Shown: positions 27,934 through 37,147, numbered from the stretch's first letter. The stretch: DNA of 64,000 bases from Terriglobales bacterium (GCA_035487355.1 DATHMF010000068.1:1-64000), one strand, 5' to 3'. Notes: generated from the letters alone by a model not told the origin. A program made the numbers and translations.

Positions 27934-30909
27934 ATGAAAATGCTTTCTGTCGCAGTTGTCACGTTGCTGCTGTCTAGTTTTCTTTTTGCGTCTTCTTATT
28001 ATCCCGCTCGTATCGATGACGCCAAGGCGATTTACCTGACTAACAAGAGTTTCCCCGTTCAGGGAGATGGCGTGGCAGATGACTCTGACGCAATACAGCA
28101 GGCGATCAACAAAGTGCAGGAAACAACTAACCAGGGTATTCTCTTCGTTCCTGCCGGTCGCTACCGCCTGACTAAGACGATCTATATATGGCCGGGGATC
28201 CGGCTGATTGGGGTTGGGACAACGCGGCCGGTATTCTTACTCGGCGCCAACACTCCAGGTTTTCAGCAGGGCCCGGCTTATATGGTATTCTTCGCAGGAT
28301 TCCGTCCAGGGTCCGCTCAGGCGACTCAGACGCCTGGGGGAAGGATTCTTCCTGCTGCAAATGCTACTCCTCCAGATGCGAATCCCGGCACATTCTACTC
28401 AGCGATGAGCAACATCGATATCGAAATTCAGGATGGGAATCCGGGTGCGGTGGGAATTCGCGCCCATTATGCCCAGCATTGCTTTCTGGCGCACATGGAC
28501 TTCCATATCGGCTCCGGACTTGCGGGCATTCATGATGGTGGCAATGTGGCAGAGGACGTACGTTTCTATGGTGGCCAGTACGGAATCTGGACGCGGAGGC
28601 CTTCTCCCGGATGGCAGTTCACCGTGATTGATGCCACCTTTGAAGGCCAGCGGGAAGCCGCCATCCGGGAACACGAAGCGGGACTGACTTTGATTCGTCC
28701 ACAATTCAAAGACGTTCCAACGGCAATTTCCATCGATCCCAAATACTCAGATGAGCTCTGGGTGAAAGATGCACGCATGGAAAACATTAGCGGGCCGGCT
28801 GTGGTGATAAGTAATGAGAGAAGTGCCCGGACCGAGGTCAATATGGAAAACGTCGCTTGCAATAAGGTTCCGGTGTTTATCTCGTATCGCGAGAGCGGAA
28901 AGCAGGTTGCCGGCCCAGGAATATCGTATGCTGTGAAAACGTTTTCCCATGGACTCCACTTCGACGATATCGGCTCAACTCCTACGATCCGGGATGTCTA
29001 TGAAACCGCTGCGTTGAGTACGCTGCCCGAGGCGGTGAGGTCCGATATCCCCGCTCTGCCGCCGATGGACACCTGGGTGAATATTCTGAGCTTTGGCGCA
29101 GTTGGAGACGGCATCGCTGACGACACAGAAGCATTCCAAAAGGCAATCGCCGCACATCGTGCAATCTACCTACCCTCCGGGCAATATCGCGTTACCGACA
29201 CCATCGCGCTGAAACCGGACACGGTGCTGATCGGTTTGCACCCCAGCGTCACCCGGATTCTTCTCGCTGACTCTACGCCTGCCTTTCAAGGCGTAGGCAA
29301 TCCCAAGCCACTTCTCGAGACACCGCAGGGCGGAACAAATATCGTCACAGGTATCGGCCTGTATACCAACGGTATCAACCCCCGTGCCGTAGCCGCGAAA
29401 TGGATGGCGGGCAGCGATTCACTCATGAACGATGTGCGCTTCCTTGGCGGGCACGGCACCGTTGAGCCGGGCGCAACCGTGGAGGAAAATCGCAAGGTTT
29501 GGCAGCAGATCTATAACAACAATCACACCGCCGATTCCGACATAAAGCGTCGCTGGGACGGGCAGTATCCGAGTCTGTGGGTGACCAACGGTGGTGGTGG
29601 AACTTTTGTTGACATCTGGACACCCAGCACGTTCGCTCAAGCGGGCCTCTACGTTTCCAACACTTCCACTGCAGGGCGGGTTTACGAGCTGTCGAGCGAG
29701 CACCACGTTCGCAATGAAGTCGTCCTGCACAATGTCTCCAACTGGCAAATCTACGCACTGCAAACGGAAGAAGAGCGCGGTGAAGGCGGTTTTGCGTTGC
29801 CGCTTGAGATTCGCGATTCCATGAACATTACTGTCGCAAATCTGCACATGTATCGGGTAGTTAGCAGCTATCAGCCTTTCCCCTACGCGATCAAAGTAAT
29901 GGATTCGAAGAACATTCAATTTCGCAATGTTCACTGCTATAGCGACAGTAAAGTGTCTTTTGACAATGCGCTTTACGATTCCACTCACGATGTAGAACTA
30001 CGGCAGCGTGAGTTTGCATGGCTCGACCTCTCTGGTAACCCGCCGAGAGCGCTTCGTGAAAAGCCATCGCCGGTTATCGCTGCAGGTGCGAAAATAAAGA
30101 AGGAGACCGGCGGTTTCTTCAGTATTTCCGGAGGCGCCATTGACGGCTTCGGAAACCTCTATTTCGTTGACGCCAAATGGCAGACGATCTATCTCTGGTC
30201 TGCTGCTGCACGTAAGCTCTCAATCGTCCGCGACAATCCCGTTGATCCAGTGGAACTGGCCTTTGATAAAGCCGGCGACCTGTTGGTGATTTCGTATGCC
30301 GGGGATGGCACCGTATACAGCTTCAAGCCCGGCGCACCAAATGACGACATCACGCTGCTTAGAGCCGAACCGGCAGCGCCCCGCCCGGGCATGACGGCTG
30401 TCCTGCCCGTTGATTATTGGCAAAACGAGAACGACTTGATCGAAACCGAGTCGGTGAAGAAGCCCTATCAGTTTGTTTCACCCGATGGGACGACCTTTAT
30501 TCCTGCTGGAGACAAATTTGTCAGCGGGAAGCTTTACTACGGCTCCAAACTGGATGACGAGTTACGGGCATTTGGCATGGCGCCCGTTGTGGCGGGCCAG
30601 CCTTTCTATCTAACCGACGCGTCGGAGGGCAAGACCTATGTTGGGGATGTCGGGGTTGACGGCACAATTTCAAACTTGAAACTCTTTGCGCAACAAGGTG
30701 GAGAGGGATTGGCGGTAGACGAAGGGGGCAACGTATACATCGCCGCAGGGCAAGTGTTCGTGTACAACTCATCCGGCCAACTTATTGATACCATCAAGGT
30801 TCCGGAACGCCCGCTGCAGTTACTGTTCGGCGGCAGCGATAGAAAAACCCTGTTCATTCTGGCTCGCAGCTCTCTGTATTCGGTCCAGTCCCGATTCCGG
30901 GGACGTTAG
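27934..30909 (+). CDS. Exported tandem right-handed beta-helix protein (pectate lyase 3 / GH55-like) with C-terminal propeller
   Basis: Exported 991-residue protein, probably a polysaccharide-active enzyme. GGAG precedes the ATG. The signal peptide is MKMLSVAVVTLLLSSFLFASS. Two Pectate_lyase_3-type segments follow: residues ~30-330 (FPVQGDGVADDSDAIQQAIN ... GILFVPAGRYRLTKTI) and ~385-690 (LSFGAVGDGIADDTEAFQKA ... IYLPSGQYRVTDTI). Two such segments in tandem are the architecture of GH55 exo-beta-1,3-glucanases, though pectin-active families share the fold. Residues ~715-990 form a probable beta-propeller with SMP-30/NHL-like strands (AIDGFGNLYFVDAKWQTIYLW, GLAVDEGGNVYIAAGQ). Catalytic residues could not be pinned down. 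The next gene (FG-GAP/UnbV) follows after 12 bases and is probably co-transcribed. Confidence 0.8.
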   Translation: MKMLSVAVVTLLLSSFLFASSYYPARIDDAKAIYLTNKSFPVQGDGVADDSDAIQQAINKVQETTNQGILFVPAGRYRLTKTIYIWPGIRLIGVGTTRPVFLLGANTPGFQQGPAYMVFFAGFRPGSAQATQTPGGRILPAANATPPDANPGTFYSAMSNIDIEIQDGNPGAVGIRAHYAQHCFLAHMDFHIGSGLAGIHDGGNVAEDVRFYGGQYGIWTRRPSPGWQFTVIDATFEGQREAAIREHEAGLTLIRPQFKDVPTAISIDPKYSDELWVKDARMENISGPAVVISNERSARTEVNMENVACNKVPVFISYRESGKQVAGPGISYAVKTFSHGLHFDDIGSTPTIRDVYETAALSTLPEAVRSDIPALPPMDTWVNILSFGAVGDGIADDTEAFQKAIAAHRAIYLPSGQYRVTDTIALKPDTVLIGLHPSVTRILLADSTPAFQGVGNPKPLLETPQGGTNIVTGIGLYTNGINPRAVAAKWMAGSDSLMNDVRFLGGHGTVEPGATVEENRKVWQQIYNNNHTADSDIKRRWDGQYPSLWVTNGGGGTFVDIWTPSTFAQAGLYVSNTSTAGRVYELSSEHHVRNEVVLHNVSNWQIYALQTEEERGEGGFALPLEIRDSMNITVANLHMYRVVSSYQPFPYAIKVMDSKNIQFRNVHCYSDSKVSFDNALYDSTHDVELRQREFAWLDLSGNPPRALREKPSPVIAAGAKIKKETGGFFSISGGAIDGFGNLYFVDAKWQTIYLWSAAARKLSIVRDNPVDPVELAFDKAGDLLVISYAGDGTVYSFKPGAPNDDITLLRAEPAAPRPGMTAVLPVDYWQNENDLIETESVKKPYQFVSPDGTTFIPAGDKFVSGKLYYGSKLDDELRAFGMAPVVAGQPFYLTDASEGKTYVGDVGVDGTISNLKLFAQQGGEGLAVDEGGNVYIAAGQVFVYNSSGQLIDTIKVPERPLQLLFGGSDRKTLFILARSSLYSVQSRFRGR

Positions 30910-30921
30910 TGCCTAAAACCT

Positions 30922-32841
30922 ATGGGAATCCGCGGAGAGATGGTGCTGCGAAATATGCATAGATATTTTGGGACCGCAATTTGTTCAGTGCTGGGCATTT
31001 TTTTTCTCAGCGCGGTTCTGCTCTTCTCGCAAGATTCCGCGGGCCAGCAGTCAAAACTGCCCGGCAAGAAAACCCTCTCCTCGGCCCCGGCGGCTGTCGA
31101 GGAACGGAAGCCAGAGCCTTCGGAGCCCTCTGCCTCCTTCCCTCAACTGATAGACATCACTGCTTCGACGGGCATCAATTTCGATCACCTTTCAAGCCCC
31201 GAACAGAAGTACATCGTGGAATCCATGAGCGGAGGTGTCGCCCTCATTGATTATGACCGGGACGGCTGGCCCGATATCTACTTCACCAACGCACAAAGTG
31301 TCGACATGGCACTCGCGGGTAAAAAGGCCCGCAGCGCGCTCTATCACAACAACCACGATGGAACATTCACCGATGTCACCGAGAAAGCAGGAGTCGGTTA
31401 TCCGTGCTGGGCGATGGGTGCGACCGTCGGTGACTATAACAATGATGGCTGGCCGGATTTGCTGGTCACCTGTTTCGGGGGAATCGTTTTATATCGCAAC
31501 AATGGCGATGGGACCTTCACGGATGTAACCAGGCAAGCAGGCCTGAGTAGTGATTCCGGATGGGCTACAGGCGCGGCCTTTGGGGATTATGACAATGATG
31601 GGTATGTGGACTTATTTATCTCGCATTATGTAGATCTCAACCTGAGTAATCTTCCCACCTTCGGCTCCAGCAAAACCTGTAAATATCATGGCATTGATGT
31701 GCAATGCGGTCCTCGAGGTCTCAAAGGCTCTCCCGATAACCTGTATCACAATAACCGGGATGGCACATTCACCGATGTGTCGAAGAAAGCGGGAGTGGAT
31801 GATTCGGAAAATCGTTTTGGATTGACCGCTGTATGGGCAGACTTCAATAACGACGGCCGTTTGGATCTCTTCGTCACCAATGATGGCCAGCCGAACTATC
31901 TTTACCGCAACGACGGCAACGGGCACTTTACTGACATCGCCCTCCTGGCAGGCACAGCGGTTAGTCAGGATGGAGGTGAGCAGGCCAACATGGGTCTGGC
32001 TGTGGGTGATTACCTGCACACTGGCCGTACTTCTGTTGCGATTACCCACTTCAGTGATGAGTATATGGCTCTATATCGCAACGATGGAGACATGAGTTTT
32101 ACCGATTCCTCGTACGCATCGGGAATCGCGCCCGGCACAATTCCCTATGTTGGCTGGGGAGATGGATTCTTTGACTTTGACAACGATGGCTGGCTGGACT
32201 TCTTCATGGTCAATGGCCATGTCTATCCTCAAGTAGACAGCATCGATATTCGCCCGAAATATCGCGAGCCCAAACTCTTGTTCTTGAACCAGCACGATGG
32301 CACCTTCAAGAACATTAGTAACTTGGCCGGGCCTGCAATTCAAGTTCCGCAAGTAAGCCGTGGAGCAGCTTTTGGTGACCTGTTCAACGATGGGCGAATC
32401 GAAGTTGCTGTTGAAAACTTGAAAGGGCCGCCAATGATTCTGCGCCCCCAGGATGGCCCCGAAAATCATTGGATCAGCTTTGAACTGCAGGGAACGAAGA
32501 GCAATCGGTTGGCGCTAAACGCACGGGTAAAGATTACGGATGGGAGCCTGGTTCAGATGGGTGAGGTTCTCAGCAGTGGAAGCTATCTTTCTCAAAACGA
32601 TCTTCGCATTCATTTCGGATTGGCTGCTGCAACAAAAGTCGATTCTATCGAGATCTATTGGCCATCCGGAACGGTGGACAACTTGAAGGATCTTTCGGCG
32701 GATAAGTTCTACAGTGTACTAGAAGGAAAAGGAATCGTTCCCGCGGAGCAGATTCGACCTGTATCAGGGAGTACCTTGCAGAGAGGACAAACTAATGTCA
32801 CCGGGGTTGAGGTTGCCCCAGTGACAAGCATCCGCCACTGA
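30922..32841 (+). CDS. FG-GAP repeat / ASPIC-UnbV (CRTAC1-type) exported protein
   Basis: Third FG-GAP/UnbV paralog, 639 residues, closest in layout to the protein at 14700-16544. The start is uncertain between ATGs at 30922, 30940 and 30955. The signal peptide is FGTAICSVLGIFFLSAVLLFSQ. After a Pro/Glu-rich linker, repeats such as LIDYDRDGWPDIYFTN, VGDYNNDGWPDLLVTCF, FGDYDNDGYVDLFISHY, WADFNNDGRLDLFVTND and FFDFDNDGWLDFFMVNG build a beta-propeller. The ASPIC/UnbV end is LNARVKI ... SGSYLSQNDLRIHFGLA ... IYWPSGTVDNL. It lies 12 bases after the beta-helix gene, so the two probably form an operon. It converges on the minus-strand gene ending at 32923. Confidence 0.9.
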   Translation: MGIRGEMVLRNMHRYFGTAICSVLGIFFLSAVLLFSQDSAGQQSKLPGKKTLSSAPAAVEERKPEPSEPSASFPQLIDITASTGINFDHLSSPEQKYIVESMSGGVALIDYDRDGWPDIYFTNAQSVDMALAGKKARSALYHNNHDGTFTDVTEKAGVGYPCWAMGATVGDYNNDGWPDLLVTCFGGIVLYRNNGDGTFTDVTRQAGLSSDSGWATGAAFGDYDNDGYVDLFISHYVDLNLSNLPTFGSSKTCKYHGIDVQCGPRGLKGSPDNLYHNNRDGTFTDVSKKAGVDDSENRFGLTAVWADFNNDGRLDLFVTNDGQPNYLYRNDGNGHFTDIALLAGTAVSQDGGEQANMGLAVGDYLHTGRTSVAITHFSDEYMALYRNDGDMSFTDSSYASGIAPGTIPYVGWGDGFFDFDNDGWLDFFMVNGHVYPQVDSIDIRPKYREPKLLFLNQHDGTFKNISNLAGPAIQVPQVSRGAAFGDLFNDGRIEVAVENLKGPPMILRPQDGPENHWISFELQGTKSNRLALNARVKITDGSLVQMGEVLSSGSYLSQNDLRIHFGLAAATKVDSIEIYWPSGTVDNLKDLSADKFYSVLEGKGIVPAEQIRPVSGSTLQRGQTNVTGVEVAPVTSIRH

Positions 32842-32922
32842 AAACATTTTCAACCTAGGCAGGCCGCTGGATCGGGGCCAACATAAAGCAGTCTTTAGAG
32901 CAAACTTGAGAACAAGGCTTGC

Positions 32923-33468
32923 TTATATCTGGGCAGCTACGTTCTCTTTTTTGTTTCTTCGCAGCTTGCTGGCATCAGGATCGAGCCGTGCCCGCAAAGC
33001 CAGCGCCAGTTGATAAATATCCTGCACCTTGGCTTGCGCTGTCTTGGGTATGTCCGGCGTCTCCAGTGCGAGCTGTGAGGAAAGCAGAATGCCGGTCACC
33101 GTATCTTTCACCTCGCCCCGCAGTATGCTTTCAGCTGCCTGCATGGCCTGGAACTGTTCACGCTGGTGGCGATGCAAAGCCATGCGGACCTCCCGCACAA
33201 TGCGCTCCATGCCACTGATGGCGAAATTAATGAATACGGGAATGGCCGTATCCATGGAATCGAGAAACTCTTGTGCCGTGACCGGTTCGGAATCCAGCAT
33301 GCCTTCATCCATGACCACAACTGTAATCTTCCCCTGAAGCTGCTCTTTCTCTTCCCGGACCTGCGGTTGCCGCGTGGTCTTGATCACCTGTACTTGCTCG
33401 CTGGCTGCCTTTTGCAGTACAGCAGCGCACTCTTCGCCGCGATCACACGTTGTCACTAACAAAATCAT
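32923..33468 (-). CDS. Degenerate receiver-like protein with HisKA-like tail
   Basis: 181 residues from the ATG at 33468, which has GAGG upstream (TGTGAGGAAACA) and begins eight bases after the stop of the NtrC-type regulator. Upstream codons are open to 33567 but lie inside the regulator. Residues 1-110 read like a CheY-type receiver: ILLVTTCDR at beta-1, an Asp54 in VVVMDEGML, and AIPVFINFAISG at beta-5. The acidic pair and conserved Lys are absent. Residues ~118-165 (AAESILRGEVKDTVTGILLSSQLALE) resemble a HisKA helix pair without the phospho-accepting His. I infer a non-catalytic partner of the adjacent regulator. A fully unrelated fold is possible. Confidence 0.65.
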   Translation of the reverse strand: MILLVTTCDRGEECAAVLQKAASEQVQVIKTTRQPQVREEKEQLQGKITVVVMDEGMLDSEPVTAQEFLDSMDTAIPVFINFAISGMERIVREVRMALHRHQREQFQAMQAAESILRGEVKDTVTGILLSSQLALETPDIPKTAQAKVQDIYQLALALRARLDPDASKLRRNKKENVAAQI

Positions 33469-33475
33469 TGTTTCC

Positions 33476-34894
33476 TCACATTCTGATCCCGAAGTCTTCC
33501 AAGTGGTACTCTCTGATCTTACGATACAGTGTAGTTTTGCCCATCCCAAGTTTCTTGGCGGCTTCAAGCTTGTCGCCCTTGAGTTGGCGCAGGGCGTTAA
33601 GAATCGCCTCCCGCTCCAGTTGCGCTATCGGGATGATCGTGGTCTGGCGCATGTCTACAGAAGCCTGTTGCCGCATCGAATTCTGCAGCGCAGTGGGCAG
33701 ATCGCCCGAGTGGATAAGCGGGCCAGAACTCATGGCGCTGGCGCGTTCCAGACAATTCTCCAGCTCGCGTACATTGCCCGGCCAATCGTAGGCCAGCATG
33801 ATCTTTATGGCTTCGTCGCTGATAATTCGTTCCGCGCCCGTAAGGCGTGAGAGGCGGTCCAGAAAATGCCCGACGAGCAACGGAATATCCTGCTTGCGTT
33901 CCCGCAGAGGCGGAATGCGCAGGGAAAGCACATTCAAACGGAAATATAAATCTCTGCGGAAGCTTCCCTGCTCAACTGCAGCATCCAAATTACGGTTGGT
34001 GGCGGCCAGAATTCGAACATTGATAGGGAGAGGCCGTGTTGCCCCTACCGGCCGAATCTCTTTTTCCTGCAAAGCGCGCAATAGTTTTACCTGCAAATCC
34101 GTGCCTAACTCGCCGATTTCATCCAGAAAAACCGTTCCGCCGTTGGCCAGAGAAAGCAATCCTTCTTTGGACCGGTTCGCTCCGGTAAAAGCTCCTTTGA
34201 CGTAGCCAAACAGCTCGCTCTCGATCAAGGTTGGCACCAGCGACCCGCAATCTACCGGGATGAAGGGCTTATCCTGATTCGGTCCGGAAAAGTGGATGGA
34301 CCGCGCTACCAGCTCTTTGCCCGTGCCGCTCTCACCATGGATCAACACCGGGTACGAGCTGCTGGCCGCCTTGCAGATAAAGCGGTACAACTTCTCCATC
34401 TCTGGCGCGCGGCCAATAATATTGCCCAATCCTTCTTTCGATTTGATCTTCTGACGCAGCAGACGGTTTTCACTTGCCAGCTTCACGTGGCCTGCAACGC
34501 GTTCCAGCAGCAGCTTTAATTCATCCAGGTCAAAAGGCTTGGTCACGTAATCGTAGGCACCGTATCTCATGGCCTGCATCCCCGATTCCAGGGATGAGTT
34601 GCTGCTGATCACGATCACCTCGGCCTGCGGCCGGCGGCGTTTGATCTCGCGCAATGACTCGAAACCGCTGCTGCCCGGGAACTTGAGGTCGAGCATGACC
34701 ACATCAATTGCGTGGGTTTCCAGCAACTTATAAGCGGTTTCGGCGTTTTCAGCGATAAACGTCTGATAGCCCAGTGAGACAGCAGCTTCCCGGCATCCCT
34801 CACGTACCGCGCGCTCATCGTCAAGGATCAGCAGATTCAACAGCTCGATCGGTGGATGCTCAAGGCTTGCGGAGATCAATGAATTGGCGGCCAT
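33476..34894 (-). CDS. Sigma-54-dependent response regulator (NtrC family)
   Basis: Transcription activator of 472 residues. Order: receiver domain (LLILDDERAVREG, phospho-acceptor Asp in DVVMLDLKFPG, Lys in YVTKPFD), an AAA+ sigma-54 activation domain (Walker A GESGTGKE, the sigma-54 contact motif GAFTGA, Walker B TVFLDEIGEL, sensor AATNRNLD and LRIPPLRERKQDIPLL), and a Fis-type helix-turn-helix (LEAAKKLGMGKTTLYRKIREY). It should open promoters held by RNA polymerase with sigma-54 when phosphorylated. No histidine kinase lies next to it; its neighbour is a receiver/HisKA-like remnant starting eight bases after its stop, so its kinase is elsewhere. About 300 AT-rich bases lie upstream. Confidence 0.95.
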   Translation of the reverse strand: MAANSLISASLEHPPIELLNLLILDDERAVREGCREAAVSLGYQTFIAENAETAYKLLETHAIDVVMLDLKFPGSSGFESLREIKRRRPQAEVIVISSNSSLESGMQAMRYGAYDYVTKPFDLDELKLLLERVAGHVKLASENRLLRQKIKSKEGLGNIIGRAPEMEKLYRFICKAASSSYPVLIHGESGTGKELVARSIHFSGPNQDKPFIPVDCGSLVPTLIESELFGYVKGAFTGANRSKEGLLSLANGGTVFLDEIGELGTDLQVKLLRALQEKEIRPVGATRPLPINVRILAATNRNLDAAVEQGSFRRDLYFRLNVLSLRIPPLRERKQDIPLLVGHFLDRLSRLTGAERIISDEAIKIMLAYDWPGNVRELENCLERASAMSSGPLIHSGDLPTALQNSMRQQASVDMRQTTIIPIAQLEREAILNALRQLKGDKLEAAKKLGMGKTTLYRKIREYHLEDFGIRM

Positions 34895-35189
34895 TGTAAT
34901 ATCCCTACTGCATTTGCAGTTCCCTTCCAGTATAAAACTGTAAACCTATCCTTATCAGTAGATTACAGAATATCTCTACATCTGTGAGGGGGGCTAGTTT
35001 TTCCCGAAAAGGGAAAGTTTAGTACTTATACAACGGATTTTAGGCCAATATGCTATTTATTTTCAATATTTTATTGAAATATTCTCATTATGAAACCTTG
35101 TGTCATTTCGGGAATATTTGTTTAATATACGGTTAAAATCACAATATATACGCTAAGCTGTTTATTTTCTTATATTTATAATGCATTTA
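34895..35189. other. AT-rich noncoding interval
   Basis: About 295 bases, much more AT-rich than the rest of the window, upstream of the NtrC-type gene and downstream of the glycine-zipper gene. It includes the inverted repeat TTTCAATA/TATTGAAA (35061-35079). Related sequence occurs near 35985-36013 upstream of the next minus-strand gene. I see no open frame of interest and no sigma-54 consensus. Confidence 0.6.
35061..35079. repeat. AT-rich inverted repeat
   Basis: Eight-base arms TTTCAATA and TATTGAAA around TTT. The wider sequence (35054-35083) shares TATTTAT..CAATATTTTA..GAAATA with the interval upstream of the gene starting at 35909. Both copies are upstream of minus-strand genes, so a common regulator is possible. 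Confidence 0.45.
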
Positions 35190-35909
35190 TCAACCATGGA
35201 TTAGCAAAGGCTGGGTCAAACGGAAGGTCAACCGGCGTTCTGATGCAATGCCTACATCTTTTTTCCCGGTTGCCAGCGCTACGCCAGAGCCTGCGCCCGC
35301 CCCGGCGGCGCTGCCAATTAGTGCCCCTTTCCCGCCACCTGCTAAAGCACCAATTAAGGCTCCTGCTCCGGTGCCGCCGCCAATCAAAGCCCAGTTTCGC
35401 TTCTTATGTGAGGTTCCCTGCACAAAAATGCTGGAGGTGTGCAAAGGGGTCTGCTTCCCTTGCAGGTTGAGCGAGGTCAGGGTAATGCGCAGGTATCCTG
35501 GGTTATGCAGCCTGCCGGAGTGGCGCACAGCAACCACTCTACCAGTCACATCTGTGCCGCGCAGGGCTACGGTTTGCCCGTTGATAACCAGTGGTTGCTC
35601 TAGAACGGCTTCAAAATGCTCCCCTGGCGAGGCAGTCGCACTGGAGAGCACACCCTGCATGCGGATCTCAATGGCTATCCCGGCAGGAACGATTAGCTCT
35701 GGAGCAGGTGTTGGAGTTGGAGCAGGCTTTGGGAGTGAATTTGTAGGGTTGCTGTTTGAGTCGTTGTGATGGAAAGGGATTTGAACATTATTGCTTGTAG
35801 TAGCCGCCTCCGCGGAGCTGAACAGCCGGGAGCGACTGATGTTGATAGCCAATAGGGTTAATGCCAGTAAAGCCATCACAACCGGCACGAACTGCAATCT
35901 TAACTTCAT
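35190..35909 (-). CDS. Exported glycine-zipper protein, unknown function
   Basis: 239 residues from the ATG at 35909; the frame is open to 35972, but only from 35909 does a normal signal sequence appear (MKLRLQFVPVVMALLALTLLAI). A Pro/Thr-rich spacer (KPAPTPTPAPE) is followed by a beta-rich region (residues ~75-165: GIAIEIRMQGVLSSATASPG, VVAVRHSGRLHNPGYLRITL). A glycine-zipper stretch (GGGTGAGALIGALAGGGKGA and GSAAGAGAGSGVALATG) precedes a short C-terminal strand. Glycine zippers pack in membranes or oligomers. I infer an envelope protein, but no pathway is evident. It stands alone between two AT-rich intervals. Confidence 0.75.
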   Translation of the reverse strand: MKLRLQFVPVVMALLALTLLAINISRSRLFSSAEAATTSNNVQIPFHHNDSNSNPTNSLPKPAPTPTPAPELIVPAGIAIEIRMQGVLSSATASPGEHFEAVLEQPLVINGQTVALRGTDVTGRVVAVRHSGRLHNPGYLRITLTSLNLQGKQTPLHTSSIFVQGTSHKKRNWALIGGGTGAGALIGALAGGGKGALIGSAAGAGAGSGVALATGKKDVGIASERRLTFRLTQPLLIHG

Positions 35910-36103
35910 CGTAAAGCTATAATCGTGAACCTGACAAAGCGGGGACTTTGTAACTGGAAGTGCATTTAGCATGCCAATGTAAATTGTTATTTATCAATAT
36001 TTTACAAGAAATACGCAGGCCTTGAAGTGTAATTTTTGCCGGATGAATTTAGGAGGGATTCTTGCGCAGTGACCCGCAAACTACAAAGCATGAAAAACTA
36101 TGC

Positions 36104-37147
36104 TTAATTTCTTATATCTGCCAACAGCTTCTCTATTTCCTGTTTGGTGTCAGCCGTAACCGGCAACAGCGGCAGCCGCGGAGGTCCACCGTAGTATCCA
36201 TTGAGATCAAGTCCGTATTTGATTCCAGGAATGCCTAACTGGCCAACGATTCTTTGCGATGCAGCAGCGATGCGTTGTTGTTTCTCTTCAGCCAGCTTCG
36301 GGTCGCGGTCTTTCCATGCGGTATAAACTTCGAAGCATGCGGTAGGCGCAACGGTGGCAAAAGCAATAAGCGCGCCGACCGCACCTTTTTCCAGAGCATT
36401 CAGTAACTGGTGCGCAGAGCCGCAGAGCACCTGGAAGCCGGCATTCCTGGTGCGGGTCTTGAGCTTCGATTTGGCTACGACCGCAGTCGTCGTGGCCGAT
36501 AAAGATTCCACGAGAACTACATTTTCGGGCGCTTTTTCCTCTGCCTGCATGCGGGCCGTCACTGCGGTAAATACTTCGGTCACCAGAACTTCGTACTGCA
36601 CATGGCTCGTGCTTTGCACCAGGCGCTCGATTTTTTCCAGGCTCCCACCCGATTCCTTGATGCCAATGATGTTCGCGTGCTCTGCCAACTGCGTGATGAT
36701 TTCCACTGGCATGTCGTATCCGGTAAACACCGGGGCGTTATAGAGGACCACCGGCAGCGGTGAGCGGTCAGCGACAAAGCGATAGAAAGCCAGAATATTT
36801 TCTGGCTTCATCTGTGGTTTGTAGTAATGCGGCGGACGTATTAGTACCGCGTCGTAGCTGAGAGAAGCGGCATACTCAGCCAATGCGAGCGTGGCAATGG
36901 CCGACTCAGCACCCACGCCGGCGAGAAGCACGGTGTGATTAGCAGCAGCGTTGCGGGCTTCACGCAGGACTTCACGACGCTCCTCGCCAGATAGCATGAC
37001 CGCCTCGCCAGTCGAGCCCAGCACCGCAATGCCAGCGATCGGCGTGCGCGAATAGCGGTCCACGTTGTGCTCAATCTTGCGGAAATAAATTTTCCCGTCC
37101 TGATAAAAAGGCGTCGTGATAGCGGCGAAGATTCCGTTCAGTAACAC
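36104..37147 (-). CDS. Dihydrodipicolinate synthase family (DapA-like) lyase with insertion
   Basis: Cytoplasmic Schiff-base aldolase/lyase of the DHDPS/N-acetylneuraminate lyase family, 347 residues against the usual ~295. Motifs: GIFAAITTPF, the GSTGEA loop, the Tyr in VVLYNAP and the Schiff-base Lys164 in IGIKESGG. Between residues about 192 and 240 (EVFTAVTARMQ ... SKLKTRTRNAG) there is a 45-50 residue insertion before the CGSAHQLL segment, which explains the extra length. The true substrate cannot be fixed: DapA itself, a 2-keto-3-deoxy sugar acid aldolase or a hydroxyproline-type enzyme all fit. The neighbouring M19 dipeptidase gene (37259-38422) is on the same strand with an inverted repeat between them. 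Confidence 0.88.
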   Translation of the reverse strand: MLLNGIFAAITTPFYQDGKIYFRKIEHNVDRYSRTPIAGIAVLGSTGEAVMLSGEERREVLREARNAAANHTVLLAGVGAESAIATLALAEYAASLSYDAVLIRPPHYYKPQMKPENILAFYRFVADRSPLPVVLYNAPVFTGYDMPVEIITQLAEHANIIGIKESGGSLEKIERLVQSTSHVQYEVLVTEVFTAVTARMQAEEKAPENVVLVESLSATTTAVVAKSKLKTRTRNAGFQVLCGSAHQLLNALEKGAVGALIAFATVAPTACFEVYTAWKDRDPKLAEEKQQRIAAASQRIVGQLGIPGIKYGLDLNGYYGGPPRLPLLPVTADTKQEIEKLLADIRN

